A stretch of DNA of 49,730 nucleotides from an uncultured Bacteroidales bacterium (GCA_937876995.1 CALEFD010000031.1:1-49730); one strand, 5' to 3'; positions 16,524-24,132 are shown, counted from the first letter of the stretch. The notes: a model not told the origin generated them from the sequence alone. Numbers and translations: made by a program.

Positions 16524-17609
16524 TTATTCTACTCCAAAACGATAGATAGTGGTCTGTGTATAAACTTCGCCCGGATTCAAAACTGTGCTTGGGAAGTAAG
16601 GTCTGTTTGGACTGTCTGGGAAATGTTGAGCCTCAAAACAGATTGCACAACGCTTTGGAAGTGTAGAACCATGTGCACAAGTGCTACCGCTACAGTAGTT
16701 TCCTGAATATACTTGAACTCCCGGTTCTGTGGTATAGCATTCCAAGAAACGACCGCTTTCAGCGTCATAGCATTTTGCTGCAAAACTCAGTTCGCCCGGC
16801 TCTCTTTTGTTCAGTACCCAGCAGTGGTCGTAGCCATTGCCGTTTGCTGTTTGCTGTGAACCTTCTATTCTTTCGCCAACTTTATGAGGAGTTCTGAAAT
16901 CAAATGCTGTTCCTTCTACACTATCAATAGTGCCAAGTGGAATTGCGGTCTCGTCTATTGGAATATAGTGATCTGCATTTAGTGTTAATTCGTAATCCAA
17001 TACCGAAGGTGTATCTTTACGCATTCCATTCAAATTGAAATATGCGTGCTGTGTAAGATTAAGAATAGTTTTTTTGTCGGTAGTTGCTTCGTACTCAATT
17101 ACAAATTCATTGCTGTCTGTAAGTTTGTATGTAACATCAATGTTTAATGTACCGGGGAAACCCTCTTCACCGTCAGCTGCAGTGTAATGTAGTTTTAATG
17201 TCTGTTGATCTAACTGTTCTGCATCCCATACACGTTTGTGAAAACCTGTAGGACCTCCGTGCAGATGGTTAACACCGTTATTCAATGCAACTGAATACTG
17301 TTTGCCGTCTAAAGTGAATTTGCCGGCAGCTATACGGTTTCCATAACGACCAATGAGTGTGCTTAAGAACTCTTCTTTGCTGTTCATTACGTTTTCCAGG
17401 CTGTCGTGTCCCATAACTACACTTGCCATTTTGCCCTCTCTGTCAGGCATCATTACAGATAACAATGCACCTGCAAAATTGGTTGCGGCAATTTCACAAC
17501 CATTTTTGTTCTTAAGTATGTATAAATCTGTTTTTTTACCTTGGATGGTACCTTGGAAATCTTCTCTTTTTAAACCTGAAAGGTTGTTCTCTACATAGAA
17601 ACTATTCAT
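16524..17609 (-). CDS. galM: Aldose 1-epimerase, cytoplasmic form
   Basis: This 361-residue mutarotase has no signal peptide and should act in the cytoplasm, giving alpha-galactose to the adjacent galactokinase. It shows the GalM landmarks IGRYGNRIAAGKF, HLHGG, the catalytic His in LTQHAYFNLNG, and the Glu in ICFEAQHFPDSPNR. It is similar in pattern to the lipoprotein paralogue at 14182-15333 but shares no lipobox. It is the first gene of the seven-gene run on the minus strand and follows the promoter candidate at 17652-17683. Confidence 0.94.
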   Translation of the reverse strand: MNSFYVENNLSGLKREDFQGTIQGKKTDLYILKNKNGCEIAATNFAGALLSVMMPDREGKMASVVMGHDSLENVMNSKEEFLSTLIGRYGNRIAAGKFTLDGKQYSVALNNGVNHLHGGPTGFHKRVWDAEQLDQQTLKLHYTAADGEEGFPGTLNIDVTYKLTDSNEFVIEYEATTDKKTILNLTQHAYFNLNGMRKDTPSVLDYELTLNADHYIPIDETAIPLGTIDSVEGTAFDFRTPHKVGERIEGSQQTANGNGYDHCWVLNKREPGELSFAAKCYDAESGRFLECYTTEPGVQVYSGNYCSGSTCAHGSTLPKRCAICFEAQHFPDSPNRPYFPSTVLNPGEVYTQTTIYRFGVE

Positions 17610-17651
17610 AATGATATCTCGTTAATTGGTTACTATATGTTAATAACAAGG

Positions 17652-17683
17652 CAAATTAACGAAAAATCAATTACTATAGCAAA
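17652..17683 (-). promoter_or_regulatory. Candidate promoter of the gal/ara operon
   Basis: Read on the minus strand, TTTG (17680-17683) is followed after 20 bases by TTAATTTG (17652-17659), close to the consensus TTTG-N19-TAnnTTTG. It is placed 42 bases before the first galM. No clear operator repeat is visible. Confidence 0.5.
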
Positions 17684-17699
17684 TAATTACAGTTAAAAA

Positions 17700-19010
17700 T
17701 CAGCCTTGAATATAGAATTCTACCATACTCAGAAGGTCTGCTACTACAAATGTACTGCCTCCTACAAAAATGAAGTCATTAGGTGATGCTTCTGCTCTGG
17801 CTGCAGCTATGGCCTGCGGAACTGTATTGTATGTGTTTCCGTGCAATCCTAAAGATAGACCTATCTTCTGAATTTCTGCCGCAGTAGCACTGCGTTCCAC
17901 GCTGGCTTGTGTGAAATAATACTTTGCATTCTTTGGCAATAATGCTAATGCAGTGCTTATGTCTTTGTCTTTAACCATACCCACAACAATCCTTATGTTA
18001 GAGTATTCTTTTCTATCGGAATAATTCTCTAATTGTTGGGCTATGTATTTTATTCCGTGACTATTATGTGCGGTGTCACATACTATGAGCGGATGTGATG
18101 ATACTTTCTGCCAACGACCTCTTAAACCGGTGGTTTCTATTATATTGGCAAATCCCTTTAAAATGTCATTGTCAGTTATTTTTAATCCCAATTCCTGTAG
18201 CTTGTATGCTGCGTGCAGTATGGTGTTTGCATTTTTGTTTTGGCAGTAACCGGCAAGTTCGCTCTTTATATACAAATCTTTTGTTTTGTAATATACACAA
18301 TCTATACTGCGGTTCTCTTCTGAAAGTATAAGATTGTTGTCTTGAGCATAAATAATCTGCGAACCGGTTTCATTAGCTTTTGTTTCAAAAACGCCTTTTG
18401 TTTCCGGTGTATATTCGCCTATTACAACCGGAGTTTTTGGCTTGATTATACCTGCTTTCTCTGTTGCAATTTGCTCTAATGTAGAACCCAATAATGCAGT
18501 ATGATCAAACCCAATATTTGTTATAACAGATAGTATTGGCTTAATAATATTAGTACAGTCCAATCTACCTCCCAATCCGGTCTCAATTACTGCTATATCT
18601 ACTTCTCTTTCAGCAAAATAGCTAAATGCAAGAGCTGTGGTTATTTCAAAAAAAGATGGCTTTATATCCTCTATCACATCTTTATAGTCTTCAATAAACT
18701 TAACTACAAAATTCTGGTCTATAGGCTGGCCGTTTATTCTTATTCTTTCTCTAAAATCCACCAGATGTGGCGATGTGTATAATCCTACTTTTAACCCAGT
18801 TGACTGTAGAATACCTGCAATGGTGTGCGATACACTTCCTTTGCCATTTGTACCGGCTATATGTATGCTTTTGAATAGTTTGTGAGGGTGTCCTGTCATA
18901 TTGTCAAGAATAACAGTGTTTGACAATCCCTCTTTATATGCCTTGTTACCAACGTTCTGGAACATGGGTGTTCTAGAGTAAAGGTATTCTATAGTCTGAT
19001 GGTAGGTCAT
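17700..19010 (-). CDS. folC: Bifunctional folylpolyglutamate / dihydrofolate synthase
   Basis: FolC adds glutamate to dihydropteroate and to folates with ATP. The 436-residue Mur-ligase-type protein shows the P-loop HIAGTNGKGSVSHTIAG (about residues 50-66), the YTSPHLVDFRERI segment, the central ETGLGGRLDCTNI and the DHTALLGSTLEQIA...KAGIIK region. The C-terminal domain carries DTAHNSHG. It lies 20 bases after dnaJ on the same strand and is probably expressed from the grpE-dnaJ mRNA. I see no chaperone-related reason for that order. Confidence 0.95.
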   Translation of the reverse strand: MTYHQTIEYLYSRTPMFQNVGNKAYKEGLSNTVILDNMTGHPHKLFKSIHIAGTNGKGSVSHTIAGILQSTGLKVGLYTSPHLVDFRERIRINGQPIDQNFVVKFIEDYKDVIEDIKPSFFEITTALAFSYFAEREVDIAVIETGLGGRLDCTNIIKPILSVITNIGFDHTALLGSTLEQIATEKAGIIKPKTPVVIGEYTPETKGVFETKANETGSQIIYAQDNNLILSEENRSIDCVYYKTKDLYIKSELAGYCQNKNANTILHAAYKLQELGLKITDNDILKGFANIIETTGLRGRWQKVSSHPLIVCDTAHNSHGIKYIAQQLENYSDRKEYSNIRIVVGMVKDKDISTALALLPKNAKYYFTQASVERSATAAEIQKIGLSLGLHGNTYNTVPQAIAAARAEASPNDFIFVGGSTFVVADLLSMVEFYIQG

Positions 19011-19030
19011 CTGATTCTTATCTATTATAG

Positions 19031-20191
19031 TTATTCAAATAGATTCCTGAATTTTTTGAAAATCTTCTCTTTAATACTCAAATTGGGCTTGAAACTATCT
19101 GAAGATGAGAATTTTTCTATTGCTGCTTTCTCTTCTTTAGATAAACTTTCCGGTATGTAAACACTTACGTTAACTAACATGTCGCCCTTTCTGCTGCTAT
19201 GAAGTATTGGCAGACCTTTGTCGCGCAGTCTCAATACCTTGCCGGGTTGTGTTCCGGGTTCTATCTTTAACTTAACAGCTCCATCGATGGTTGGAACCTC
19301 TACAGTACCTCCCAATATGGCTTGTGGAACGGTAAGAAGTAGGTTGTATATTAAGTCGTTTTCGTCACGAATAAGATCCTTATGTTCTTGCTCTTCTATA
19401 ACAATGAGCAGGTTTCCCGGGTAGCCATTGTGCTTGCCGGCATTTCCTTTTCCCTCTACAACAAGCTGCATTCCATCTGCAACACCGGCAGGAATCTTAA
19501 CTTCAACCAGTTCTTCGCCATAGACAACGCCATCTCCGCTACAATGAGGGCATCTGTTCTTAATGATTTTTCCTTCACCGTTACAACGTGGGCATACCGC
19601 TTGGGTTTGCATCATGCCAAAAATACTCTGTTGAGTCTTGATGATTGTTCCAGTTCCGTTACAATCCGGACAAGTCTCTGTTCCTGAACCATTTTCTGCA
19701 CCTGTACCATTGCAATGTGTACAAGGAACAAGTTTTTTTATCTTGAACTTCTTTGTAACTCCGGTGCTTATTTCTTGAAGTGTAAGAGATACTTTAATTC
19801 TTACATCGGCACCTTTAAACTTGCGTTCGCCGCTGCGAGATCTGCTTTGGCCACCGCCAAATCCACCAAATCCGCCAAATCCGCCTCCGCTGAAAATGTC
19901 GCCAAACATGGAGAAAATATCGTCCATAGACATACCTCCACCAAATCCGCTGCCACCTCCGGCACTATTCAATCCGTCAAACCCAAACTGGTCGTACTTG
20001 CTGCGTTTGTCGGGATCGCTTAATACACCGTATGCTTCGGCAGCCTCTTTGAACTTTTCTTCGGCTTCCTTATTGTCGGGGTTTCTGTCCGGGTGATACT
20101 GGATAGCCTTCTTCTTATATGCTTTTTTTATTTCGTCGGCAGTGGCTGTCTTTTCCACTCCAAGTACTTCGTAGTAATCTCTCTTTGCCAT
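19031..20191 (-). CDS. dnaJ: Chaperone DnaJ
   Basis: DnaJ is the Hsp40 co-chaperone that loads substrates on DnaK and stimulates its ATPase. The 386-residue protein has the full class I layout. The J domain (1-70) carries the essential H33-P34-D35. A Gly/Phe-rich linker (about 75-120) follows, then four CxxCxGxG zinc repeats (CTHCNGTG, CPDCNGTG, CPRCNGEG, CPHCSGDG) and the C-terminal substrate-binding domains. It lies 16 bases after grpE. dnaK is not in the window. Confidence 0.98.
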   Translation of the reverse strand: MAKRDYYEVLGVEKTATADEIKKAYKKKAIQYHPDRNPDNKEAEEKFKEAAEAYGVLSDPDKRSKYDQFGFDGLNSAGGGSGFGGGMSMDDIFSMFGDIFSGGGFGGFGGFGGGQSRSRSGERKFKGADVRIKVSLTLQEISTGVTKKFKIKKLVPCTHCNGTGAENGSGTETCPDCNGTGTIIKTQQSIFGMMQTQAVCPRCNGEGKIIKNRCPHCSGDGVVYGEELVEVKIPAGVADGMQLVVEGKGNAGKHNGYPGNLLIVIEEQEHKDLIRDENDLIYNLLLTVPQAILGGTVEVPTIDGAVKLKIEPGTQPGKVLRLRDKGLPILHSSRKGDMLVNVSVYIPESLSKEEKAAIEKFSSSDSFKPNLSIKEKIFKKFRNLFE

Positions 20192-20207
20192 AATGTGGTA
20201 TTTTCAC

Positions 20208-20771
20208 TTATTGTGCTACCGCTACTTGAGCGTGTCTTAAAACTTTGTCGTGTAGTTTGTAACCATCTCTTGTACAATCTATCACTTTGCCTTTAGATTC
20301 TTCGTCTTGAGCAGGTAAAAGAGCTATGGCTTCGTGATAATCGGTGTCAAAAACTTCTCCAACAGGTGAAATTTTCTGCAATCCATCTTGTTGCAATGTA
20401 TGCATCAATTTATTGTATATAATCTCTATGCCTTCCTTTAATGCATTGAAATCGTTACTGTTGGCAGAGTTTGCAATGGCGCGTTCCAAATCGTCAATAA
20501 ATGGAAGCAAATCTGTAAGTATATCGGCCGATGCATTCTTTATCAGTTCTGCCTTTTCTTTAATAGTGCGTTTGCGATAATTGTCAAATTCAGCTACCTG
20601 GCGCAGATATTTGTCTTGCAGTTCTTCAATCTTTGCATTGGCGTTTGCAAGTTGGGTATCGATGCTATCTTCCTGGATAGTTTCGTTTTCAACATTGTTC
20701 TCTTCGTTGCAGTTCTCTGTAGAAACTTTTTCTTGCTCTTCAGTTTTGCGTTTCAAATCCTCTTCTGACAT
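20208..20771 (-). CDS. grpE: Nucleotide exchange factor GrpE
   Basis: GrpE releases ADP from DnaK. The 187-residue protein has an acidic, disordered start (about 1-40). A long coiled-coil helix follows, containing the family segment YLRQVAEFDNYRKRTIKEKA. The C-terminal beta domain contains PVGEVFDTDYHEAIALLPAQ and the final G-Y-K-L-H-D-K-V-L-R-H-A-Q-V-A-V. It heads the grpE-dnaJ-folC unit. A perfect TGACA-N3-TGTCA palindrome lies 62 bases upstream of its start. Confidence 0.97.
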   Translation of the reverse strand: MSEEDLKRKTEEQEKVSTENCNEENNVENETIQEDSIDTQLANANAKIEELQDKYLRQVAEFDNYRKRTIKEKAELIKNASADILTDLLPFIDDLERAIANSANSNDFNALKEGIEIIYNKLMHTLQQDGLQKISPVGEVFDTDYHEAIALLPAQDEESKGKVIDCTRDGYKLHDKVLRHAQVAVAQ

Positions 20772-20833
20772 ATTTATATAACCTTAATAATTCACATTAT
20801 AGACTGAACAAATTCCTTGCCACAATGTTTTGG

Positions 20834-20846
20834 TGACAGGTTGTCA
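20834..20846. promoter_or_regulatory. Palindrome TGACA-N3-TGTCA upstream of grpE, possible heat-shock operator
   Basis: TGACAGGTTGTCA is a perfect 5-bp inverted repeat with a 3-base spacer, in the intergenic region between divergent grpE and the glucosaminidase gene. No CIRCE-type repeat is present. If a promoter with the near-match GGAATTTG downstream of it is used, the palindrome overlaps the -33 region. Function is inference. Confidence 0.4.
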
Positions 20847-20941
20847 GCAATATCCATATAACAAACTTCAAAATTAGTGCATTTTTCTCAAAATGTCGCA
20901 TATTTATGCTATTTTCGCACACTATAAACCTAACTAAGAGA

Positions 20942-21823
20942 ATGTTGAAAAGATTGAACTTAATGCTTTGGCTTCTGGTTATGCCCCTTTTTGTGGTGGC
21001 ACAGAGTAATGCTCATCTGCAGTACATAGATAAGTATAAAGATTTGGCTGTAAGTCAGATGAAAAAGTATGGTATTCCTGCCAGTATAACATTGGCACAA
21101 GGGTTGCTTGAATCGGATGCCGGCAGGAGTATGCTTGCAGTAGAAGGTAACAACCATTTTGGTATAAAATGCCATACAGATTGGACCGGAAAAAAGATGT
21201 ATCACGATGATGACAGACGTGACGATTGTTTTAGGGTATATAGAAATGTAGAGGGCTCTTTTGAAGATCACTCTCTGTTTTTAACCACTCATAGCAGATA
21301 TGCTTTTCTGTTTGATTTAAAAACTACAGATTATGTGGGGTGGGCAAGAGGTCTAAAAAAGGCCGGTTATGCTACAAATCCTGCGTATGCTGAAAAACTG
21401 ATAGAGATAATTGAAAGATACAATTTGGATATGTATGATAAAGGTGGAAAATTCAAAAAGGAGAATACTGCTGCAGTTGGCTTTGCGCATCAACCATATA
21501 TTTCCAATAACTTGTTGTATGTAAGAATAGGAGACGGTGAATCTCTTAAGGAGATAGCAAAGGAATTTGATATGACAAGAATGAGGTTGCGCCGCTACAA
21601 TGAAATTAACCGTGAATATCTTCCAGAGCCGGGTAGTGTTATATATCTGGAGCGAAAAAAAGGTAAAGCAGATAAACAGTATCAGCTTCATACGGTACAA
21701 AGCGGTGAAAGTCTTTGGTCTATTTCTCAATTGTATGGAGTCAGGTTGAAAGCGTTAATGAGACGCAATGGCTTAGATGAAAACAGTGCTATTCAAGTGG
21801 GTCAGATATTAGAGGTACGATAA
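20942..21823 (+). CDS. Secreted glucosaminidase with two LysM domains
   Basis: This 293-residue protein has a signal peptide (about 1-21, ending VVAQ) and a mannosyl-glycoprotein endo-beta-N-acetylglucosaminidase-type domain of about 155 residues. That domain carries GIPASITLAQGLLESDAGRS with the likely catalytic Glu, NNHFGIKC, and WARGLKKAGYATNPAYAEKL. Two LysM domains follow: one around VRIGDGESLKEIAKEF and one around HTVQSGESLWSISQLYG. It should cleave peptidoglycan glycan strands during growth or division while anchored by LysM. The ATG at 20942 is chosen because the signal peptide starts there. The upstream in-frame ATG at 20906 overlaps a promoter-like TATTTTCG (20910-20917). The gene is monocistronic and ends in a strong terminator. 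Confidence 0.92.
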   Translation: MLKRLNLMLWLLVMPLFVVAQSNAHLQYIDKYKDLAVSQMKKYGIPASITLAQGLLESDAGRSMLAVEGNNHFGIKCHTDWTGKKMYHDDDRRDDCFRVYRNVEGSFEDHSLFLTTHSRYAFLFDLKTTDYVGWARGLKKAGYATNPAYAEKLIEIIERYNLDMYDKGGKFKKENTAAVGFAHQPYISNNLLYVRIGDGESLKEIAKEFDMTRMRLRRYNEINREYLPEPGSVIYLERKKGKADKQYQLHTVQSGESLWSISQLYGVRLKALMRRNGLDENSAIQVGQILEVR

Positions 21824-21858
21824 AAAATGGAGCTACGTAAAGTGGCTCCATTTTTTTT
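21822..21858. terminator. Bidirectional terminator between the LysM gene and rng
   Basis: AAAAAATGGAGC (21822-21833) pairs perfectly with GCTCCATTTTTT (21845-21856), with extra inner pairing, and a run of eight T ends at 21858. It lies between convergent genes and has A and T runs on both flanks, so it should work in both directions. Confidence 0.9.
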
Positions 21859-21861
21859 GTC

Positions 21862-23436
21862 TTACACTAATTCGTGCTCCTCTTTCACATCTATCTCTGA
21901 ACCGTCGGCATCAAAGAATTTGTATGAAAGGAATGGCAGGCTTTGATCTGGAATAATCTTTATTCCCCAACCATACTTGAATCTCCATTTCAATTTAAGA
22001 GGTAACAGACCTTTGGATATGAAAGCTTCAACATAAGGATGTATGTGCAGCTTAAAATGTTTTTTCTTCATTGTCTCCACCAAGTAGGTTATTTTGCTTT
22101 CAATTTTGTCTGTTAGCAAAATAGATGGCGGAATTGTTCCCTTGCCAAAACAAGTGGGACAGGTTTCATCAACAGGAACATTGATAACAGCACGAACTCT
22201 TTGTCGGGTTATCTGCATCAGACCAAATTTGCTTAATGGTAATATGGTATGCTTGGCTCTGTCGCGTTGCATATTTTGGCACATTCTTTCATAGAGTTTT
22301 TGCTTGTCTTCAGCTAAATTCATGTCTATGAAATCTACTACAATTATGCCGCCCATATCTCTTAAACGTAGTTGGCGTGCCAATTCATCGGCCGCACCTA
22401 AGTTTACTTCCAATGCATTTTCCTCTTGATTTCCGGCTTTAATTCTGTGGCCGCTATTTACATCTACAACGTGCAGTGCTTCTGTATGTTCAATGATAAG
22501 GTATGCTCCGCTTTTATAAGAAACTATTCTTCCGAACGACGATTTTATCTGTTTGGTTATTCCAAAATTGTCAAAAATAGGCAGGTCGCCTTTGTAAAGA
22601 TGTATAATATCTGTACGTTCAGGAATAATGATGGTAACATAATCCTTTATTTCATTGTATGTCTTTTCGTCGTTTACGTGTATAGATTCGTATGACGGAT
22701 TTAGTAGGTCTCTAAGCAGTGCTATTGTTCGGCTGGTCTCTTCGTAAATAAGTACCGGTGGCTTAACTGCTTGATGAGCTTTGTTTAAGCACTCTTCCCA
22801 TCTGTGGTAAAGGATGGAGAGTTCGTTGTCCAATTCAGCTACTTTTTTCCCTTCGGCAACAGTTCTTATTATAACTCCACAATTCTTAGGCTTAATACTC
22901 TGTATAAGCTGTTTTAATCTGGCTTTCTCTTCAGCAGATTTGATTTTTGAAGATACTGACACTTTGTTTGTGAACGGAATAAGTACCAAATATCTGCCTG
23001 CAAATGACAATTCGCAGGTAAGTCTTGGTCCTTTTGTGGAGATAGGCTCTTTAGTAATCTGAACTAAAAGTTCGTCGCCTTGCTGGATAACGTTTGTTAT
23101 ACCTCCGTTGGGTTCGCTGTGTTCCTCTAACAGTTCTGCTTTTTCAAATGGCAACATCTTCTTTTTGTTGCTCTGTAACTGTTTGAGGTACTTTTGTGTT
23201 GATGTAAATTGTGGTCCTAAATCTTGGTAATGAAGAAAAGCTTCCTTGTCTGAACCTATGTCAACGAAACAGGCATTCAAGCCGGGCATCATCTTTTTTA
23301 CCCTGCCCAAATAGATGTTACCAACCGAAAAAGTCATCTCTCTGCTCTCTTTCTGGTATTCCACCAACTTGTCATCTTCAGTGATAGCTATTGAGATGTC
23401 ATTAGGTTGTACGTTAATTATAAGTTCACTGGTCAT
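21862..23436 (-). CDS. rng: Ribonuclease G/E family endoribonuclease
   Basis: RNase E/G enzymes cut single-stranded AU-rich RNA, mature 16S rRNA 5' ends and initiate mRNA decay. The 524-residue protein has the short RNase G layout, without the long scaffold tail of RNase E. An S1 domain lies near residues 36-125 (SVGNIYLGRVKKMMPGLNACFVDIG). The 5'-sensor/RNase H-like region follows, then the catalytic DNase I-like domain with HVVDVNSGH and IIVVDFIDMN, whose Asp residues bind Mg. The zinc-link CPTCFGKG is present. It follows HU and the 29-residue ribosomal-protein-like gene on the minus strand, an order seen widely in Bacteroidota. A perfect 16-bp inverted repeat lies 30 bases before its start. 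Confidence 0.95.
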   Translation of the reverse strand: MTSELIINVQPNDISIAITEDDKLVEYQKESREMTFSVGNIYLGRVKKMMPGLNACFVDIGSDKEAFLHYQDLGPQFTSTQKYLKQLQSNKKKMLPFEKAELLEEHSEPNGGITNVIQQGDELLVQITKEPISTKGPRLTCELSFAGRYLVLIPFTNKVSVSSKIKSAEEKARLKQLIQSIKPKNCGVIIRTVAEGKKVAELDNELSILYHRWEECLNKAHQAVKPPVLIYEETSRTIALLRDLLNPSYESIHVNDEKTYNEIKDYVTIIIPERTDIIHLYKGDLPIFDNFGITKQIKSSFGRIVSYKSGAYLIIEHTEALHVVDVNSGHRIKAGNQEENALEVNLGAADELARQLRLRDMGGIIVVDFIDMNLAEDKQKLYERMCQNMQRDRAKHTILPLSKFGLMQITRQRVRAVINVPVDETCPTCFGKGTIPPSILLTDKIESKITYLVETMKKKHFKLHIHPYVEAFISKGLLPLKLKWRFKYGWGIKIIPDQSLPFLSYKFFDADGSEIDVKEEHELV

Positions 23437-23465
23437 CTAGTAATTATTTAGGATTTCACACTAAA

Positions 23466-23520
23466 ACAAAGAACAAACTTGTTTTGAAAAGTACTGCCTT
23501 TCTGCAAGTTTGTTCTTTGT
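23466..23520. repeat. Perfect 16-bp inverted repeat in the leader of rng
   Basis: ACAAAGAACAAACTTG (23466-23481) is the exact reverse complement of CAAGTTTGTTCTTTGT (23505-23520), with a 23-base loop. It lies between the 29-residue gene and rng. A T run follows it on the plus strand and a short one on the minus strand. It could be an attenuator or terminator, or an RNA hairpin through which RNase G acts on its own mRNA. Confidence 0.75.
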
Positions 23521-23538
23521 GCTTTTTTTGACAGAGAC

Positions 23539-23628
23539 TTATTTGCTCTTATGTCTGTTCTTTCTCAGTCTCTTTTTACGCTTATGCGTCGACATCTTGT
23601 GTCTTTTTTTCTTTTTACCGCTTGGCAT
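23539..23628 (-). CDS. 29-residue basic ribosomal-protein-like peptide (AURKAIP1/COX24, mS38/bS22 type)
   Basis: Translating 23628 down to 23539 gives a 29-residue, extremely basic peptide starting MPSGKKKKRHKM and ending RKNRHKSK, then TAA. Its pattern (K/R-rich, H-K-x-x-T-H-K-R-K-K-R-L-R-K-N-R) is that of tiny Bacteroidota proteins carrying an AURKAIP1/COX24 domain. They are related to mitochondrial mS38 and mycobacterial bS22, small-subunit ribosomal proteins. Position between HU and rng is also typical, and it lies 25 bases after HU. A role on the 30S subunit is inference from the family. It is shorter than most gene-finder limits and is easily missed. Confidence 0.85.
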   Translation of the reverse strand: MPSGKKKKRHKMSTHKRKKRLRKNRHKSK

Positions 23629-23653
23629 AGTTCAAAATTTATTATGATGATTA

Positions 23654-23929
23654 TTATTTTCTAACTTCTGCAGCAAATACCTTTGCAGGCTTGAATGCCG
23701 GAATGTTGTGCTCTGGAACTGTTATTGTAGTATTCTTGAGAATATCTCTAGCTGCTTTAGCTGCTCTTTTCTTAACGATAAAGCTACCGAAACCTCTTAA
23801 ATATACATTTTCCTCTTTTGCAAGAGAGTCTTTTACTACTTCCATAAATCCTTCTACACAATTTAGAACATCGGCTTTATCAAGACCGGTTCTGCTGGCA
23901 ATCTCCTTTACAACTTCTGCTTTAGTCAT
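23654..23929 (-). CDS. HU-family histone-like DNA-binding protein
   Basis: This 91-residue protein has the HU/IHF fold. The N-terminal helices are MTKAEVVKEIASRTGL and the following segment, then the central RGFGSFIVKKRAAKAARDI, which is the HU signature and the start of the DNA-binding arm. The tip is VPEHNIPAFKPAKVF. It bends and packages DNA as a dimer. It heads a three-gene unit with the 29-residue ribosomal-like gene and rng, read from the strong promoter at 23973-24003. HU and IHF cannot be separated with certainty by sequence; HU-beta-like is most likely. Confidence 0.96.
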   Translation of the reverse strand: MTKAEVVKEIASRTGLDKADVLNCVEGFMEVVKDSLAKEENVYLRGFGSFIVKKRAAKAARDILKNTTITVPEHNIPAFKPAKVFAAEVRK

Positions 23930-23972
23930 AATTCAGTTTGTTTAATCTAATTCTATTAAAATTTTCGAGTTG

Positions 23973-24003
23973 CAAATTTAGTTCTTTTGAAGATACACGC
24001 AAA
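23973..24003 (-). promoter_or_regulatory. Promoter of the HU operon, perfect TTTG-N19-TAAATTTG
   Basis: On the minus strand TTTG (24000-24003) is followed by exactly 19 bases and TAAATTTG (23973-23980), a full match to the Bacteroidetes promoter consensus. It lies 43 bases before the HU ATG. The -33 box overlaps the inverted repeat GCAAAA-GA-TTTTGC at 23999-24012. Confidence 0.85.
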
Positions 24004-24095
24004 AGATTTTGCTTTTATTTTTAAGATTTTATGCGAAATAATCTTTCAGAGCTCTTAATATTCAAAAGTTATGACACATTATTAAAATTATGTAC

Positions 24096-24103
24096 TATAT
24101 TTG
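24096..24103 (+). promoter_or_regulatory. -7 promoter element TATATTTG for ssb
   Basis: TATATTTG fits TAnnTTTG and ends 29 bases before the ssb ATG. No convincing -33 TTTG is seen at the right distance. Confidence 0.6.
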
Positions 24104-24132
24104 CATTTGTAATTTTTTAATACCAAAATATT

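Noticed and set aside
19715..20096. Plus-strand ORFs with Pro/Asn-rich or Ala/Ser-rich repeats opposite dnaJ
   Set aside because: They are the complement of the Gly/Phe-rich linker of DnaJ, which explains the repetitive translation.
23466..23520. The 16-bp inverted repeat as the end of an insertion sequence or an attachment site
   Set aside because: Only 23 bases lie between the arms, there is no transposase or integrase, and no target duplication is seen. A single RNA hairpin is the better reading.
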